Shown: positions 1 through 7,754, counted from the first letter of the stretch. The stretch: DNA of 64,000 bases from Deltaproteobacteria bacterium IMCC39146 (GCA_030005635.1 JARUHP010000011.1:1-64000); one strand, 5' to 3'. Numbers and translations: made by a program. The notes: a model not told the origin generated them from the letters alone.

Positions 1-221
1 AGGATGAACATCGGTATATTTAGCAGCATAAAGATGAGCCCTGTATTAAGCGCCCCTGTTGTGTAGTAGATCAGAGTTGCTGTACCAAACAGGCCGCCAG
101 GTACAAATCCTTGTGTTTCACCCAAGGCTTTGAAGCCAATTGCTTGAATGAGTGCACCTACCACGATGAGGGCGCAATTCCAGAGCACAGAATAGGGGAG
201 TTTACGAGCAATGGCGGACAT
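1..221 (-). CDS. YitT-family membrane protein, N-terminal fragment
   Basis: The window edge cuts this gene; only the first 73 codons are present, read leftward from an ATG at 219-221. The translation starts MSAIARKLPY and holds a hydrophobic first helix (about residues 10-28), then a conserved turn around VPGGLFGTATLIYY and a second helix ending LLNIPMFIL. That pattern (first helix, a PGG turn, then a helix ending in LNIP) is characteristic of YitT/DUF161 integral membrane proteins, whose transport role is not settled. No strong Shine-Dalgarno is seen. The family assignment rests on a short fragment. Confidence 0.6.
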   Translation of the reverse strand, partial: MSAIARKLPYSVLWNCALIVVGALIQAIGFKALGETQGFVPGGLFGTATLIYYTTGALNTGLIFMLLNIPMFI

Positions 222-691
222 GGTTGACGCTCCAGATTGTCTTTTTATAATAAGGGAGAGCGTTCGTACACCCGGCCAGTTGCGTTGTCAAATGAATTCG
301 GGGAATTCAACCGGAATGTAGTGGTTTTGTCGTAAAAAGTCTGCCGGGATCGTGATGTGGAATGGTTTCAATTGTTCTCTTGGTGAACGGGAAACGTCGG
401 GATTGATTGCTCATAGTGGTCCCCTTTGAGTGAACTTTTGGTACACAGATTTAGGTATTCTTTGCGCTACAGATTTAGATGCATGTGTTCAGTGGCGTTG
501 TGAGAGGTCAGTTGAAAAGTCCGGTCCAGGTCTGGTCCTAAGGTGAAAATTTGGGGGTGGGGAGGGGGGCGCAGTTTTAGTGGAAATGGAAAAGCCCCAA
601 CCGGAGAAGGCTGGGGCATAGTTAGTGTGCGACTAAAAAGTCCTTAAGTAATGAAGGAAAGATTTCCGAGGGGATTCATAAACAACTTTTT
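222..691. other. Intergenic region, no gene seen
   Basis: No credible reading frame on either strand. It contains a copy of a short GTCGTAAAAAGTC motif (about 328-340), also found at 23178, and the hairpin terminator for the lipoprotein gene on its right. G-rich runs occur at 552-570. Confidence 0.6.
588..617 (-). terminator. Rho-independent terminator of the lipoprotein gene
   Basis: GCCCCAACC (594-602) pairs with GGCTGGGGC (609-617) around a 6-nt loop with one mismatch. On the minus strand it is followed by TTTTCC, so it acts leftward, about 75 bases beyond the stop at 692. Confidence 0.65.
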
Positions 692-1630
692 TTAATAAGA
701 TGCGCTTCTTTGGATCGAATTGTCATATTTTATCTTTTCCATGTCGTAGGAATCTCTCACATTGAATTTTGTGTACTCATTGCCATCTATAGAAAAAGTT
801 GATCCAAGAACATGCTCCTCTCCAAAGCCTCTTAGTAGTCTTACCTTGACGACAATATCTTCTTCAAAAACGTCGCCAGGCGATAAAACTATTTTTCCGT
901 GAGAGACTTTCCTTTTGTTCTTGATCTTTATGAGTTTGGTATCGTAGTTCTTGCCATTGACAGCCAAGGATATGTTGTTGATATCATATGTTTTTACTTC
1001 CTTGCTATCGTTCTTAATTTTTACATGAATTGGGTGTGAATAACTCCTGTATGTCTGCCCCCTCTTCGGGTCGTATAAAGAGTTTCTGTCTATTGATACC
1101 CCACCATCCTCGCTGAAAAAAGTACTGTAATAATCGCGATATTCTTTAAACTTATGATTGGTCAAATAATGTTTTTCTACCCTGTAAAATGGGGATTTAT
1201 GCTCTACAAAATACGCAATAGCCCCATCAACTTCACCATTGACTTCGCAAGTGTAAAATTTCTTGTAGCAGCCTTGTCCGCGCAAGCGCTCGTATTTTTT
1301 TTCAATTACCCAGTTCATAACCTCGCCACGCAAAGAATCGCAATAAGTTACAAAGAACTGGGTGTCTGGGTAGTCTATAGCGCTTGGGTGCTTGAGGGTG
1401 TCTATTAGTTCATGTACCTCACTAGCAAAAACATGATTGGCTGATATTTCTTCAGCATCTTCTGAATATAAATCTTGTGCAAAATCGATTATGTCTCTAT
1501 CTATTTCAGCGATCTCTTCAACGTTTTGATGGTTAATCTTTGCGCCATCAAACACATCGGCACCATATTCTGCACGTTGAGCACAGCCAATGAGTAAAAT
1601 AAGTGTTAGGAATAAAAGAACCCTTTTCAT
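692..1630 (-). CDS. Orphan lipoprotein of unknown function
   Basis: A 312-residue protein. It has a clear lipoprotein signal peptide: MKR, a hydrophobic core and a lipobox LIGC, with lipidation predicted at Cys16. The mature part is charged and rich in Lys, Asp and Tyr. The middle holds a few Cys residues (CDS, GQGCYKK, YTCEV) that could pair in the periplasm. The last third looks like a beta-rich domain. I do not recognise a family. The start is supported by AGGAGG five bases upstream of the ATG. The gene is more AT-rich than the rest of the window and stands alone, with its own terminator, so horizontal acquisition is possible. Function is unknown. Confidence 0.7.
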   Translation of the reverse strand: MKRVLLFLTLILLIGCAQRAEYGADVFDGAKINHQNVEEIAEIDRDIIDFAQDLYSEDAEEISANHVFASEVHELIDTLKHPSAIDYPDTQFFVTYCDSLRGEVMNWVIEKKYERLRGQGCYKKFYTCEVNGEVDGAIAYFVEHKSPFYRVEKHYLTNHKFKEYRDYYSTFFSEDGGVSIDRNSLYDPKRGQTYRSYSHPIHVKIKNDSKEVKTYDINNISLAVNGKNYDTKLIKIKNKRKVSHGKIVLSPGDVFEEDIVVKVRLLRGFGEEHVLGSTFSIDGNEYTKFNVRDSYDMEKIKYDNSIQRSASY

Positions 1631-2239
1631 GATGTCCTCCTGTCTCCTTTAATTGTCGTTATGTTCTATGACCACAAACAAAAGCCAATAAAGATAAATA
1701 ACGACCAACTAAAACGAATGACTGTTTTGAAGAAGAACCTTAAATGGAATAAAAAAAACCTGACAAATCTAATGTTTTCAAACACTAAGAGCCAGGGTAT
1801 CTATACGGGATTTAGGAGGCTGTAGCCCCTTGGCTTTACGTACATGACCAAAAATATGTTATGTGTTTACTTGTTGATTTAGTAAACAATAGAATAGAGA
1901 ACTTGACAAGACAAGTAAAGAAAGTGATTAAAAAAATTATTTTCCCCTAAATATCAACATTGTAAGGGATTTTTTCGCATAGTTTAATCTTTAGCGTTTG
2001 TTGTATATCGCACATATGAAATTCCTACTGACCCTCACTTCTAAGAACTTTGCATGGCCACCCCCAGACATTCCCGCTCCGTACCGGATCTGCCCCGGAG
2101 ACGAAACCCCGCCCCGGAACATTCAAACACTACATTCCTGAACTATCAAATTGTCACTTAGAGGGATACTTCGGACCGGAATAGGACCGGAGGACAAAAG
2201 AGAAGAGCGACCCTGGGGAGGTCGCTCTCATGTAAATAC
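1631..2239. other. AT-rich intergenic region, no gene seen
   Basis: About 600 bases without a supported gene, many stops in all frames. 1670-1700 resembles one arm of the palindromic element at 26955 (shared ACAAACAAAAGCCAA-like text), possibly a decayed copy. The right end holds the tRNA-Pro terminator. Confidence 0.55.
2195..2228 (-). terminator. Terminator of tRNA-Pro
   Basis: GAGCGACC (2205-2212) and GGTCGCTC (2220-2227) form a perfect 8-bp stem with a 7-nt loop. On the minus strand it is followed by a pyrimidine tract, TCTTCTCTTTT, just downstream of the tRNA. Confidence 0.7.
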
Positions 2240-2316
2240 TGGTCGGGATGACAAGATTTGAACTTGCGACCCCCTGCTCCCGAAGCAGGTGCGCTACCAG
2301 GCTGCGCTACATCCCG
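2240..2316 (-). tRNA. tRNA-Pro (anticodon CGG)
   Basis: A 77-base cloverleaf. The acceptor stem CGGGATG pairs with CATCCCG and CCA is encoded. The anticodon stem CCTGC/GCAGG encloses TTCGGGA, giving anticodon CGG, which reads CCG proline codons. The T arm has the TTCAAAT loop. A terminator lies directly downstream. It lies beside the AT-rich stretch, so it could be an old integration site, but no integrase or duplicated 3' end was found. Confidence 0.93.
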
Positions 2317-2515
2317 TTTCAGCTCTTAGTTATTAAGCGGGTTTTTTATCATATAAGAGGATTGATTGGCAAGCGTTTTGGCGTGTCTGGGAGAGAATAA
2401 CGTTGGGTGCGAATGGGCTAAGTAACTGCCTTGATTAAAGACACACGACACCCTCACCTTGCGGTGGGTGGCGTATCCTTTGGCCCTTAGATTGAGTGAG
2501 TTTTTGCCTCTTGAG

Positions 2516-2664
2516 TTAACTGACGGACTTGATGTCCACAGGGAACTCGTGGCCACAGGCTGGGCACTTGACCTTCACTGCCTCGCCGCCGCCGTCCATC
2601 GTTGCGCATGCTGAAAGTGAAGCGGCCATAATAACTGCCGAAAGGAGTAATGCGATTTTTTCAT
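2516..2664 (-). pseudogene. Tiny zinc-ribbon-like lipoprotein gene, frameshifted at codon 3
   Basis: The ATG at 2662-2664 has GGGGAG seven bases upstream, but the frame after ATGAAAAAA leads to nonsense. One base over, the frame reads KIALLLSAVIMAASLSAC (lipobox LSAC), then ATMDGGGEAVKVK, CPACGHEF and a stop at 2516-2518. Adding a single A to the six-A run at 2656-2661 gives a perfect 49-residue lipoprotein starting MKKIALLL. So the gene carries a one-base deletion in a homopolymer, or the assembly has an error there. The CPACG motif suggests half a zinc site or a redox pair. No in-frame start codon exists upstream for the long frame. Confidence 0.65.
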
Positions 2665-3004
2665 GATGAGCTCCCCATTGTTTGACGATGTAGAGTTTAA
2701 ATTTGCGTTTAAGTGTTTTAAATATTACACGGTATATAAATAGGAATAATAAGTTTACCGATGGGCAAGTTTACATAAAAATACCTGAGTTGTCTGATTG
2801 CAACATGAATGGATAGTCGCAGCGAATTGTAATGACGGGAGAAAGGTTCAGTAAAAATTCTACAAAAATATGCTTTCTATTTCAGTGCCTTCAGTCCATG
2901 GGTTTGCACTACTGATTTGTCTGATACAATCTTTCTGTCGGGCGCAATCAACTCTTCAGCTTTCCCTTTAGGCTTTTAGAGGAAAGGATCGATGTCAGGT
3001 TGTT
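2665..3004. other. Intergenic region, no gene seen
   Basis: Divergent spacer between the broken lipoprotein gene (leftward) and the editing-domain gene (rightward). It is AT-rich near 2700-2790. No confident promoter or hairpin. Confidence 0.5.
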
Positions 3005-3415
3005 ATGAAACTATTAATGCTCTATACAGATCGTTTTGCGTATACACCTGCGGTTAAAACTCTCGATGAAGAAGCGGATTGCCATGAACCTGGTGAAATC
3101 AGGAATGCAGTAGTGGGTTTGATTCACGCTGAAGCCTTTGATGAAGAGAGTGCTGCGGGGGTGGAAAAGAAGCTGGTGAAAAATCTCAAGTGGGGGGCGC
3201 GCAAGAACGAGACGCAACGTATTGTCATCCACACTTTTTCACATCTGGCAGAAACAAAAGCCTCGGCAGAATTTACCAAGGCTTTGCTGGGTCGCGCTGC
3301 GGAGCGTCTTCGCGGTTCAGGGTACGATGTTTGGCAAACACCTTTTGGTTACTTCCTCGATCTGGACCTGCAGGCCCCGGGCCGTTCAACGGCACGTATC
3401 TTCGCTTCTTTTTGA
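3005..3415 (+). CDS. Free-standing threonyl-tRNA synthetase editing domain protein
   Basis: A 136-residue protein that matches, end to end, the archaeal-type ThrRS N-terminal editing domain (tRNA-Thr_ED, related to D-aminoacyl-tRNA deacylases). The recognisable blocks are the opening MKLLMLYTDRFAY, the central IVIHTFSHLA around residues 74-83 and TPFGYFLDLDLQ near 112-123. In archaea this domain hydrolyses Ser-tRNA(Thr). Here no synthetase is attached, so a trans-editing or D-aminoacyl-tRNA proofreading role is inferred. The Shine-Dalgarno is weak. It is a single gene facing rightward, followed by a palindromic spacer. Confidence 0.78.
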   Translation: MKLLMLYTDRFAYTPAVKTLDEEADCHEPGEIRNAVVGLIHAEAFDEESAAGVEKKLVKNLKWGARKNETQRIVIHTFSHLAETKASAEFTKALLGRAAERLRGSGYDVWQTPFGYFLDLDLQAPGRSTARIFASF

Positions 3416-3433
3416 ATGCATCTGAAAAACGAT

Positions 3434-3560
3434 TCAACACGTAGATGCTGAGGCGCGGAGAAAACAGTGTGCGGTTGTTTGGCGGTGTTTAAAGATTTTA
3501 AAACCTTAAGCTGATTGTTTGTCTCCCTCTGTGTCTCCGCGTCTCCGCGTTGAATACCCT
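3434..3560. repeat. Imperfect palindromic intergenic repeat
   Basis: The left arm (TGCTGAGGCGCGGAGAAAAC) and right arm (CCCTCTGTGTCTCCGCGTCT, continuing CCGCGTT) are inverted relatives of the GCAGAGACGCAGAG-type repeats common between bacterial genes. Related text lies at 5058-5085, 21875-21958 and 53105-53126. Confidence 0.5.
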
Positions 3561-3567
3561 TGAGCTT

Positions 3568-4284
3568 CTATTCCTTCAGCTTTACCCGCAATTGACCCTC
3601 ACTGATTTCCATTTCGTCAACTCCGTCGGCAAAGGCCGCCCAGAAGCCTTTCTGGTCTCCGAACTCCTGGACCAGGTCGACGTGCTTAATGTTGCCAAGC
3701 CAGGCGTTGGGGATAGGCACGCCCCAGAGACTGATGCCCCGTAACGCGACGACCGGTTTTTCATTTTTATAGGCCAGCTCCAGTCCGGCGGTGACTTTAA
3801 GCGTTTTGCCGCCAAGCAACGGGAACTCCTCGTCCAGGGGGATCAATAGTTTGGCGCTGGCCAAATCTTGAGAGAGGTCGATGGAGAGTTTGCTGGCCAG
3901 GTCGGTATTCTTTGCCAGCAGGGAGTTCAATTCACGTTGCGTAAGGATGATTTCTCTGCTGGCATCGGTTTCCTTGTAACGCTCAGGTTGCAGATCTTCC
4001 TTGCCTCCCATTTGTTGCCTGTCTTGATGCAGGACTTGAGATCGCTGTATGCTGCCCAGTTGCTCAAGTTTGCTTTCTAATACTTGCTCCTCACTGGCGT
4101 TTAAGGTGACGGGTTTGAAGGCGCCGGGGAACAGGAAGAGGGACACCACTCCGATTGCCACGAGGATGGAGATGGCACTGGCAACGACAACAATCAAAAG
4201 GATCTTCAACCAGCTGTGCTCAGATCTTTCCTTCTGATGTGAGGGCAGGTGTTGTGTGATTGCGTCTGGTAGTTGATCGTTCAT
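3568..4284 (-). CDS. Membrane-anchored protein of unknown function
   Basis: A 238-residue protein. An N-terminal cytoplasmic tail is followed by one transmembrane helix (about residues 26-51: ILLIVVVASAISILVAIGVV). A polar linker and a C-terminal extracytoplasmic domain (about 115-238) follow. The domain contains ILTQRELNSLLAKNTDLASK and GISLWGVPIPNAWLGNI. The ELNSLL segment is like that seen in lipid- or ligand-binding domains of the YpmS/YceB kind, but I cannot assign a family. The ATG at 4282-4284 was chosen because AGGA lies 9 bases upstream; the longer open frame would overlap the preceding gene. It lies 50 bases after the DsbA-like selenoprotein gene and is probably co-transcribed with it. 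Confidence 0.7.
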   Translation of the reverse strand: MNDQLPDAITQHLPSHQKERSEHSWLKILLIVVVASAISILVAIGVVSLFLFPGAFKPVTLNASEEQVLESKLEQLGSIQRSQVLHQDRQQMGGKEDLQPERYKETDASREIILTQRELNSLLAKNTDLASKLSIDLSQDLASAKLLIPLDEEFPLLGGKTLKVTAGLELAYKNEKPVVALRGISLWGVPIPNAWLGNIKHVDLVQEFGDQKGFWAAFADGVDEMEISEGQLRVKLKE

Positions 4285-4334
4285 TGGCTTGTCCTGAAGG
4301 AGCTTGAAGAAAACATGGATGCCAGCTTTCAATG

Positions 4335-4931
4335 CTATGAAGTTGCTGAATCTATCAATCGACGGTAGTGAGCATAAGGTTGAAAGCCGACCAGCGCGTG
4401 TTGTTGATAGACGATTGTAGGGATCGACGAGATGCCAAATTCTTTCGCTCGTTTCCAATCATCATCAACCTGTACAGCATAACGCCTTTTGTCCAGGGTC
4501 AACAGGGCGGTGTCGGGATCAAGACCGACAGATTCTGCGATCTCGGCAAGTTTGTCAGGCAATGCGATGTTGCAGGCATCGACGTAATAGGCATGATAAA
4601 CCGCCATGTGGAAGGCTTCGCCGGCACCCTGCTCCTCTGCCCATTTCCCCAACTCCTGGGCGCGGCGACTGTTGTAGGTGTGGGTGCGCTCGCCGAAGGG
4701 CAGGTTAAGTTCTGTGGCGACCTGTCTGCAGCGCTGCATCATGGCTTCGATGTCGTAACTCCCGGCGAAAAGGTCTTCTAGTGTCTGACCTTGCTCGGGC
4801 GTTTCGGGGTGGAGAGGGAAAACACTCCAACGAATGTCGAGGTCAAATTCCTTGCGTAGTTTATCGGTACGCACGGTACCGAAGTAACACCAGGGTCAGA
4901 TGTAATCAAAAAAGATTTCCAAAGTCTTCAT
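4335..4931 (-). CDS. FrnE/DsbA-family oxidoreductase, probable selenoprotein (Sec12 in a UPWC motif)
   Basis: Read from the ATG at 4929-4931 the protein starts MKTLEIFFDYI, then TGA (4896-4898), then PWCYFGTVRTDKL. FrnE-type DsbA proteins have CPWC at this point, so the TGA replaces the first, nucleophilic Cys. Read as selenocysteine, it gives a 198-residue protein of normal family length. The rest is intact: VFPLHPETPE, an alpha-helical insert, WKRAKEFGISSIPTIV with the cis-proline of the thioredoxin fold, and a C-terminal helix. A 7-bp perfect hairpin follows the TGA at bacterial SECIS distance. No signal peptide is seen, so a cytoplasmic thiol-disulfide role is likely. A gene caller would start at 4874 and lose the active site. 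Confidence 0.85.
4864..4882 (-). promoter_or_regulatory. SECIS-like hairpin downstream of the in-frame TGA
   Basis: TCGGTAC and GTACCGA form a perfect 7-bp stem around the 5-nt loop CGTGC. On the mRNA the loop begins about 20 nt after UGA and has G and U at loop positions 2-3. Bacterial SECIS elements bind SelB and need a short stem with a G in the first two loop bases, about 16-37 nt from UGA. This one fits. Confidence 0.72.
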
Positions 4932-5087
4932 GGTTATTAAGGTTAGCAGACGGCATTGAAAGGGCAATATTCAGAATGTTATGATAGACCTAAATTCCCG
5001 TAGCGCGGAATGAGGTACGGGAAAGGCAAGGCCTGACCCCACCTATTTGGTAAGACTTTCTCTGCGGCTCTGCGCCTGCGTTAAAGA

Positions 5088-5114
5088 AAAGGCCCTGAAC
5101 CTTTGTCCAGAGCC
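5088..5114 (-). terminator. Terminator of the small heat-shock gene
   Basis: On the minus strand GGCTCTGG pairs with TCAGGGCC, allowing G-U pairs, and is followed by TTTTCTTT. It lies 30 bases beyond the stop at 5144. Confidence 0.6.
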
Positions 5115-5143
5115 GGGAACGGGCGGGTTGTCATCTGTTGTAA

Positions 5144-5623
5144 TTAGTGAATCTCTTTACTTTTTTTGCCGCCCTTGATCCCCTCGATAGGAATCTTGCG
5201 GCCACTCGGTTTGTGCTCATTAATCGGCACCGTTACTTCGAGCATGCCGTTCTGGTAGGTGGCGTGGGCCTTCTCCATGTCGGCCCCTGCTGGTAGGGTT
5301 ACGCGGCGCTCGAAGGTGCTTAAGCTTGATTCTTTCAGCAGGTAGTTTACGTCTTCGGTCTTGTGCGTGCTGCGACGTTCGCCATGAATCACCAGGCTGC
5401 CATCATCCATCCTGACATCCAGTTTGTCCGTGTCGACTCCCGGCAGTTCCGCCTCAAGGTGAAACACGCCGTCCTTTATGAAGCTGTTGACGGCAGGTGA
5501 AGTCGTCAACATGCTACTTTCACCGATTTCCCGGTTTGAACCAAACATCCTCTTGAACAGATCATCCATTTCGCGTTGCAGGGTACTGAGCTCCCGCATC
5601 GGATCAAAACGTACCGGTAACAT
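5144..5623 (-). CDS. Hsp20/alpha-crystallin small heat-shock protein
   Basis: A 159-residue ATP-independent holdase that binds unfolding proteins in the cytoplasm as large oligomers. The N-terminal arm starts MLPVRFDPMRELSTLQREMDD. The alpha-crystallin domain spans about residues 45-140 and includes ELPGVDTDKLDV and the C-terminal AxxxNGxL signature (ATYQNGMLEVTVP). A basic tail follows. The ATG has an AGGGG upstream. The gene is monocistronic, with a sigma-70-like promoter at 5698-5725 and its own terminator. No sigma-32 or HrcA/CIRCE site is obvious. Confidence 0.92.
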   Translation of the reverse strand: MLPVRFDPMRELSTLQREMDDLFKRMFGSNREIGESSMLTTSPAVNSFIKDGVFHLEAELPGVDTDKLDVRMDDGSLVIHGERRSTHKTEDVNYLLKESSLSTFERRVTLPAGADMEKAHATYQNGMLEVTVPINEHKPSGRKIPIEGIKGGKKSKEIH

Positions 5624-5697
5624 AGTCGATCACCCCTTTCTTCAAGGTGCCCGTTCCCAAAAAGGCAGGGTTTTGTACCTGTTCTCCCTGTAAATAA

Positions 5698-5725
5698 ATT
5701 CTATCCCTTCTGTGCGGTTTGGCAA
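5698..5725 (-). promoter_or_regulatory. Sigma-70-like promoter for the hsp20 gene
   Basis: On the minus strand TTGCCA and TAGAAT are separated by 16 bases, about 75 bases upstream of the hsp20 start. Confidence 0.5.
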
Positions 5726-5986
5726 GTTTTTTTGTCCTGTAAGTGATTAATCTATAAGGGAAGTTGTGAGTTCTTGCTTGTCTCTGTCGACCAATTTTAA
5801 AGAACTCTGCAAGCGTCTGGAATGCTTGTATTTTCCGATGTTCACTGGCGATCTTTTTCGCTTCCCAGGGACAACAAGCTGACAACCTTTTTGAGGTCTA
5901 TCTTCATTCTTCGGCTTTTCAGGTGGTCAATCTTTGTAAATGTCTTGTAAAACCGCATGAAGTGGCCATTGTGTGACTATAATTTC

Positions 5987-6015
5987 TTGTGGCTCGGACA
6001 AAAAAAAACTATACT
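5987..6015 (+). promoter_or_regulatory. Candidate sigma-70 promoter of the pfa operon
   Basis: TTGTGG and TATACT are separated by exactly 17 bases, which would give a leader of roughly 100 nt before pfaD. The spacer is A-rich. Confidence 0.42.
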
Positions 6016-6032
6016 CATAAGTCCTGTTTAAA

Positions 6033-6078
6033 TGAAGCAATTGTGTTTAAAAACACTGCAGGATTGAGCCTTGCTTCA
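6033..6078 (+). promoter_or_regulatory. Nested inverted repeats in the pfa leader
   Basis: TGAAGCAA (6033-6040) and TTGCTTCA (6071-6078) are a perfect 8-bp pair. Inside lies GTGTTT-AA-AAACAC (6043-6056). It could be a leader RNA fold or a repressor operator. No known fatty-acid regulator consensus is recognised. Confidence 0.4.
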
Positions 6079-6122
6079 CAGAGGTTTAGAAATGTTCGAA
6101 TAATCTCTTCAGGGAGTGTCTT

Positions 6123-7754
6123 TTGCAAGAGTCGCAATACAAATCATCAGAGACCCTGGGGATGTTTGCCCCCGGTGAACAGGTGGCGGCAGGGCCGGCG
6201 TTGACTGCTGCTTTGCGTCATATCCATCAACCACTCTACCTGCTGACACAGGGTTGTGACACTCAGGTCATGACTGGCACAGCTGGCCCGTTTCAAGCTC
6301 TTGCCGAAGGGCAGGTCTTTAATGGTATGGCCTTGGCCTGTCCGATAGAAAAGTTTGGCGATGTTAGCTTTTGCCGGGATTACGCTATTCGCTATCCCTA
6401 CGTTGGTGGTTCCATGGCCAAGGGCATCAGTTCTGTGGCTATGGTCGAGGCTTTGGCTCATGCCGGCATGCTTGGTTTCTTTGGCGCTGCGGGGCTGTTG
6501 ATCGAAGAGGTCGAGGCGGCTATTGATCAGCTGGAAAGTTCTTCTTCCGGGCTGACTTACGGCTTTAACCTGATTCACAGTCCTAATGAACCGGAGTTGG
6601 AGAATGCCCTGGTCGATCTTTACCTGCGCCGAGGAATCAAGCTGGTGGAAGCCTCGGCTTTTCTTGCCCTGACTCCTGCCCTGGTGCGCTATCGAACCCA
6701 CGGCATCTGCCGTGATGGCCAGGGGCGCGTGGTCGCTCCGAATCGTATAATCGCTAAAATTTCCCGTGAAGAAGTTGCAGCACGATTTTTTGCTCCACCG
6801 CCGGAGCGTTTTTTGCAAAAACTTGTTGATTCTGGAGAGTTGACAGCCGAACAGGCAGAGATGGCCGCCGAGATTCCTATGGCTCAGGATGTGACTGTCG
6901 AGTCTGATTCAGGTGGACATACTGACAACCGTCCTGCCATGGCCCTCTTCCCGACGATAAGGGCACAGAAAAATGCCTGCCAGAAGGAGTATAATTACAC
7001 TCTGCCTCTGCGGGTTGGTCTTGGTGGCGGTATTGCCACGCCAGCGGCTGCTGCTGCGGCCTTTGCTCTGGGCGTCGATTACCTTGTGACCGGTACCATT
7101 AACCAGGCCTGCGTTGAGTCCGGGACCTGCGACGAAGTACGCAAGATGCTTGCCGAAACCCGGCAGGCTGACGTTACCATGGCTCCTTCCGGCGATATGT
7201 TCGAAATGGGGGTTAAGGTCCAGGTGATCAAACGCGGCACCATGTTCTCCATGCGTGCGGCCAAGCTCTATGAGCTCTACCGCGCTCACAGCAGCATTGA
7301 AGATCTTCCTGTCGAAGAACGGCAGAAGTTGGAAAAGACGGTGTTTCGCAAAAATCTCGACCAGGTCTGGGAAGAGACACGCAGCTTTTTCAGCCAGCGT
7401 GATCCACGCCAATTGGCCAAGGCCGAGTCTGATCCGAAATACAAAATGGCCTTGGTGTTTCGTTGGTATCTCGGCCAGTCTCCGGTCTGGGCCAATCGCG
7501 GTGTCGCAGATCGCAAGCTCGATTATCAGATCTGGTGTGGCCCGGCCATGGGCGCTTTTAACGAATGGGTCAAAGGGTCTGTGCTGGATGCGCCAGAACA
7601 AAGAAAAACAGCCACTGTGGCAATGAATATTCTTTTTGGTGCGGCCGTGTTGATGCGGGCCAACCAACTTAAACTTCAAGGTGTTAGCCTCGATGACGAG
7701 GCAGAGCTTTCGGCACCTTTGGAAATCGAACAGATCAAGGAGTTTCTCAGTTGA
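6123..7754 (+). CDS. pfaD: PfaD: trans-acting enoyl reductase of polyunsaturated-lipid synthase
   Basis: A 543-residue flavin-dependent enoyl reductase of the nitronate monooxygenase-like TIM-barrel family. It works in trans on chains held by the PfaA ACPs, reducing enoyl-thioesters in selected cycles. Family features are GMFAPGEQVAAGPAL near the start, the barrel segment GGSMAKGISSVAMVEALAHAGMLGFFGAAG at about 97-126, SDSGGHTDNRPA near 262-273 and GLGGGIATPAAAAAAFALGVDYLVTGT. The length is normal. The start is TTG 6123, with AGGGAG six bases upstream; an ATG at 6162 is the alternative. It is the first gene of the operon and its stop overlaps the start of pfaA. The ER-first order resembles myxobacterial pfa1-3 rather than Shewanella. 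Confidence 0.92.
   Translation: MQESQYKSSETLGMFAPGEQVAAGPALTAALRHIHQPLYLLTQGCDTQVMTGTAGPFQALAEGQVFNGMALACPIEKFGDVSFCRDYAIRYPYVGGSMAKGISSVAMVEALAHAGMLGFFGAAGLLIEEVEAAIDQLESSSSGLTYGFNLIHSPNEPELENALVDLYLRRGIKLVEASAFLALTPALVRYRTHGICRDGQGRVVAPNRIIAKISREEVAARFFAPPPERFLQKLVDSGELTAEQAEMAAEIPMAQDVTVESDSGGHTDNRPAMALFPTIRAQKNACQKEYNYTLPLRVGLGGGIATPAAAAAAFALGVDYLVTGTINQACVESGTCDEVRKMLAETRQADVTMAPSGDMFEMGVKVQVIKRGTMFSMRAAKLYELYRAHSSIEDLPVEERQKLEKTVFRKNLDQVWEETRSFFSQRDPRQLAKAESDPKYKMALVFRWYLGQSPVWANRGVADRKLDYQIWCGPAMGAFNEWVKGSVLDAPEQRKTATVAMNILFGAAVLMRANQLKLQGVSLDDEAELSAPLEIEQIKEFLS

Larger units (their letters stand above)
5726..6122. other. Divergent intergenic region holding the pfa leader
   Basis: No supported gene. 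The right half carries a candidate promoter (5987-6015) and nested inverted repeats (6033-6078) before pfaD. The left half, to about 5980, has nothing I recognise. Confidence 0.5.

Noticed and set aside
2326-2556. 76-residue open frame on the minus strand
   Set aside because: It overlaps the tail of the frameshifted lipoprotein in another frame and shows no family features or ribosome site.
4335-4874. Interpretation of the in-frame TGA as a simple nonsense mutation
   Set aside because: The TGA is at the catalytic Cys position, the rest of the gene is intact, and a SECIS-like hairpin is correctly placed. A random stop would rarely do this.
5604-5885. 93-residue open frame upstream of hsp20
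   Set aside because: It covers the hsp20 promoter and start; composition is not protein-like.
6147-6818. Long minus-strand open frames opposite pfaD, pfaA and pfaC
   Set aside because: They are shadows of strongly supported megasynthase genes; GC-rich coding gives long antisense frames.
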